Shown in pieces: positions 63,893 through 64,000 of a DNA stretch of 64,000 nucleotides (position 1 is its first letter; every line of letters starts with the position of its first letter). Source of the stretch: Allocatelliglobosispora scoriae (GTDB lineage Bacteria > Actinomycetota > Actinomycetes > Mycobacteriales > Micromonosporaceae). Location: contig NZ_JACHMN010000002.1 of NCBI RefSeq assembly GCF_014204945.1, positions 2,875,001-2,939,000 on the forward strand. Direction: 5' to 3'. Both the position numbers and the translations under genes were made by a program. The notes below the pieces were generated by a model that did no database searches, had not been told where the DNA came from, and saw nothing but the letters and a program-made list of their open reading frames with translations.

Positions 63893-64000
63893 CAATGCCC
63901 CTTGAGATAGGGCTTCCCGTCCGCGGCGGGTGCGCGGACGCGCCCGACGAGGCCGGCCACGGCGATGATCGTCGCGATGTAGGGCAGCATCGCCAGGAAC
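63892..64000 (-). CDS. nucleoside-type ABC transporter permease, C-terminal end (partial)
   Basis: The last 35 codons of a leftward gene that continues past the right edge. The peptide FLAMLPYIATIIAVAGLVGR followed by VRAPAADGKPYLKGH is the usual end of the second permease (NupQ/YufQ type) of BmpA-family nucleoside ABC importers. It is a final membrane segment, then 'GRVRAPAADGKPY'. Its place before cdd and deoA supports nucleoside uptake. Its stop overlaps the cdd start by one base. Confidence 0.75.
   Translation of the reverse strand, partial: FLAMLPYIATIIAVAGLVGRVRAPAADGKPYLKGH

Overview
The window reads as chromosomal DNA of a high-GC actinobacterium, most likely a member of the Micromonosporaceae. 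This rests on the very high G+C wobble bias, frequent GTG starts, ATGA/GTGA start-stop overlaps, a conservon-type kinase/roadblock/DUF742/GTPase cluster, the eno-divIC-DUF501-ppx neighbourhood, a bldA-like tRNA-Leu(UAA), and many short palindromic intergenic elements. There is no rRNA operon, CRISPR array, prophage or intact insertion sequence. Most of the window is core or lineage-conserved sequence, with small accessory insertions.

Layout. 1-5.9 kb: end of an ABM-fold monooxygenase, a small Cys-rich hypothetical, a sortase-anchored choice-of-anchor A surface protein with a strong hairpin in its signal-peptide codons, cystathionine beta-synthase, a YkvA-type protein and two tandem SGNH hydrolases. 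6-11.8 kb: a thiolase, tRNA-Leu(UAA) followed directly by a small ORF, a polytopic GT-C-like membrane protein and a type II NADH dehydrogenase. 11.2-15.5 kb: DUF4129 / membrane protein / MoxR / DUF58 / membrane protein operon. 15.5-19.9 kb: uracil-DNA glycosylase, dienelactone hydrolase, LppU-like protein, PadR/HAAS pair and an AbiEi/DUF559-like protein. 19.9-23.8 kb: ppx, GNAT, DUF501, divIC/ftsB-like and eno. 23.9-31.4 kb: lipoprotein, TrmB/LuxR-like regulator divergent from a large secreted subtilase with a beta-propeller, a SCO6745-like protein and an MBL-fold hydrolase. 31.5-34.6 kb: a three-gene cassette (TIGR04222 membrane protein with a Cys-Gly tail, DUF692/MNIO enzyme, small partner) and a DUF4349 lipoprotein. 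34.7-41.9 kb: M20 amidohydrolase, acyl-CoA mutase large subunit, Ser/Thr kinase, phosphosugar mutase and upp. 42-45.4 kb: deoC and a pair of aldehyde dehydrogenase genes. 45.5-49.6 kb: DUF3800 protein and cydDC. 49.7-59.2 kb: acidic hypothetical, IS110-transposase-like protein, ABC substrate-binding lipoprotein and the convergent conservon cvnABCD. 59.4-64 kb: adenosine deaminase, rRNA methyltransferase, DUF4272, deoA, cdd and the end of a nucleoside ABC permease.

How genes work together. Nucleoside salvage is spread over three loci (upp; deoC plus ALDHs; add, deoA, cdd and a permease). The conservon (sensor kinase, roadblock protein, DUF742 protein, small GTPase) is one tightly overlapping transcription unit that meets a substrate-binding protein gene at a perfect 19-bp-arm terminator. 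The MoxR/DUF58/DUF4129 genes form one operon. CydDC form an exporter pair.

The points most worth following up are: (i) a perfect 33-bp inverted repeat inserted in frame in cydC that brings in two TTA codons, in a window that also carries the UUA-reading tRNA; (ii) the TIGR04222 / MNIO / partner cassette, which looks like a modification system for a protein's Cys-Gly tail; (iii) the IS110-like protein that shares a C-terminal motif with the nearby conservon kinase; (iv) a tRNA whose 3' end lies one base before the GTG of the next gene, so that tRNA processing could create a nearly leaderless mRNA; and (v) several families of dispersed palindromes and tandem repeats. All homology statements come from recognising sequence patterns; no database search was run.
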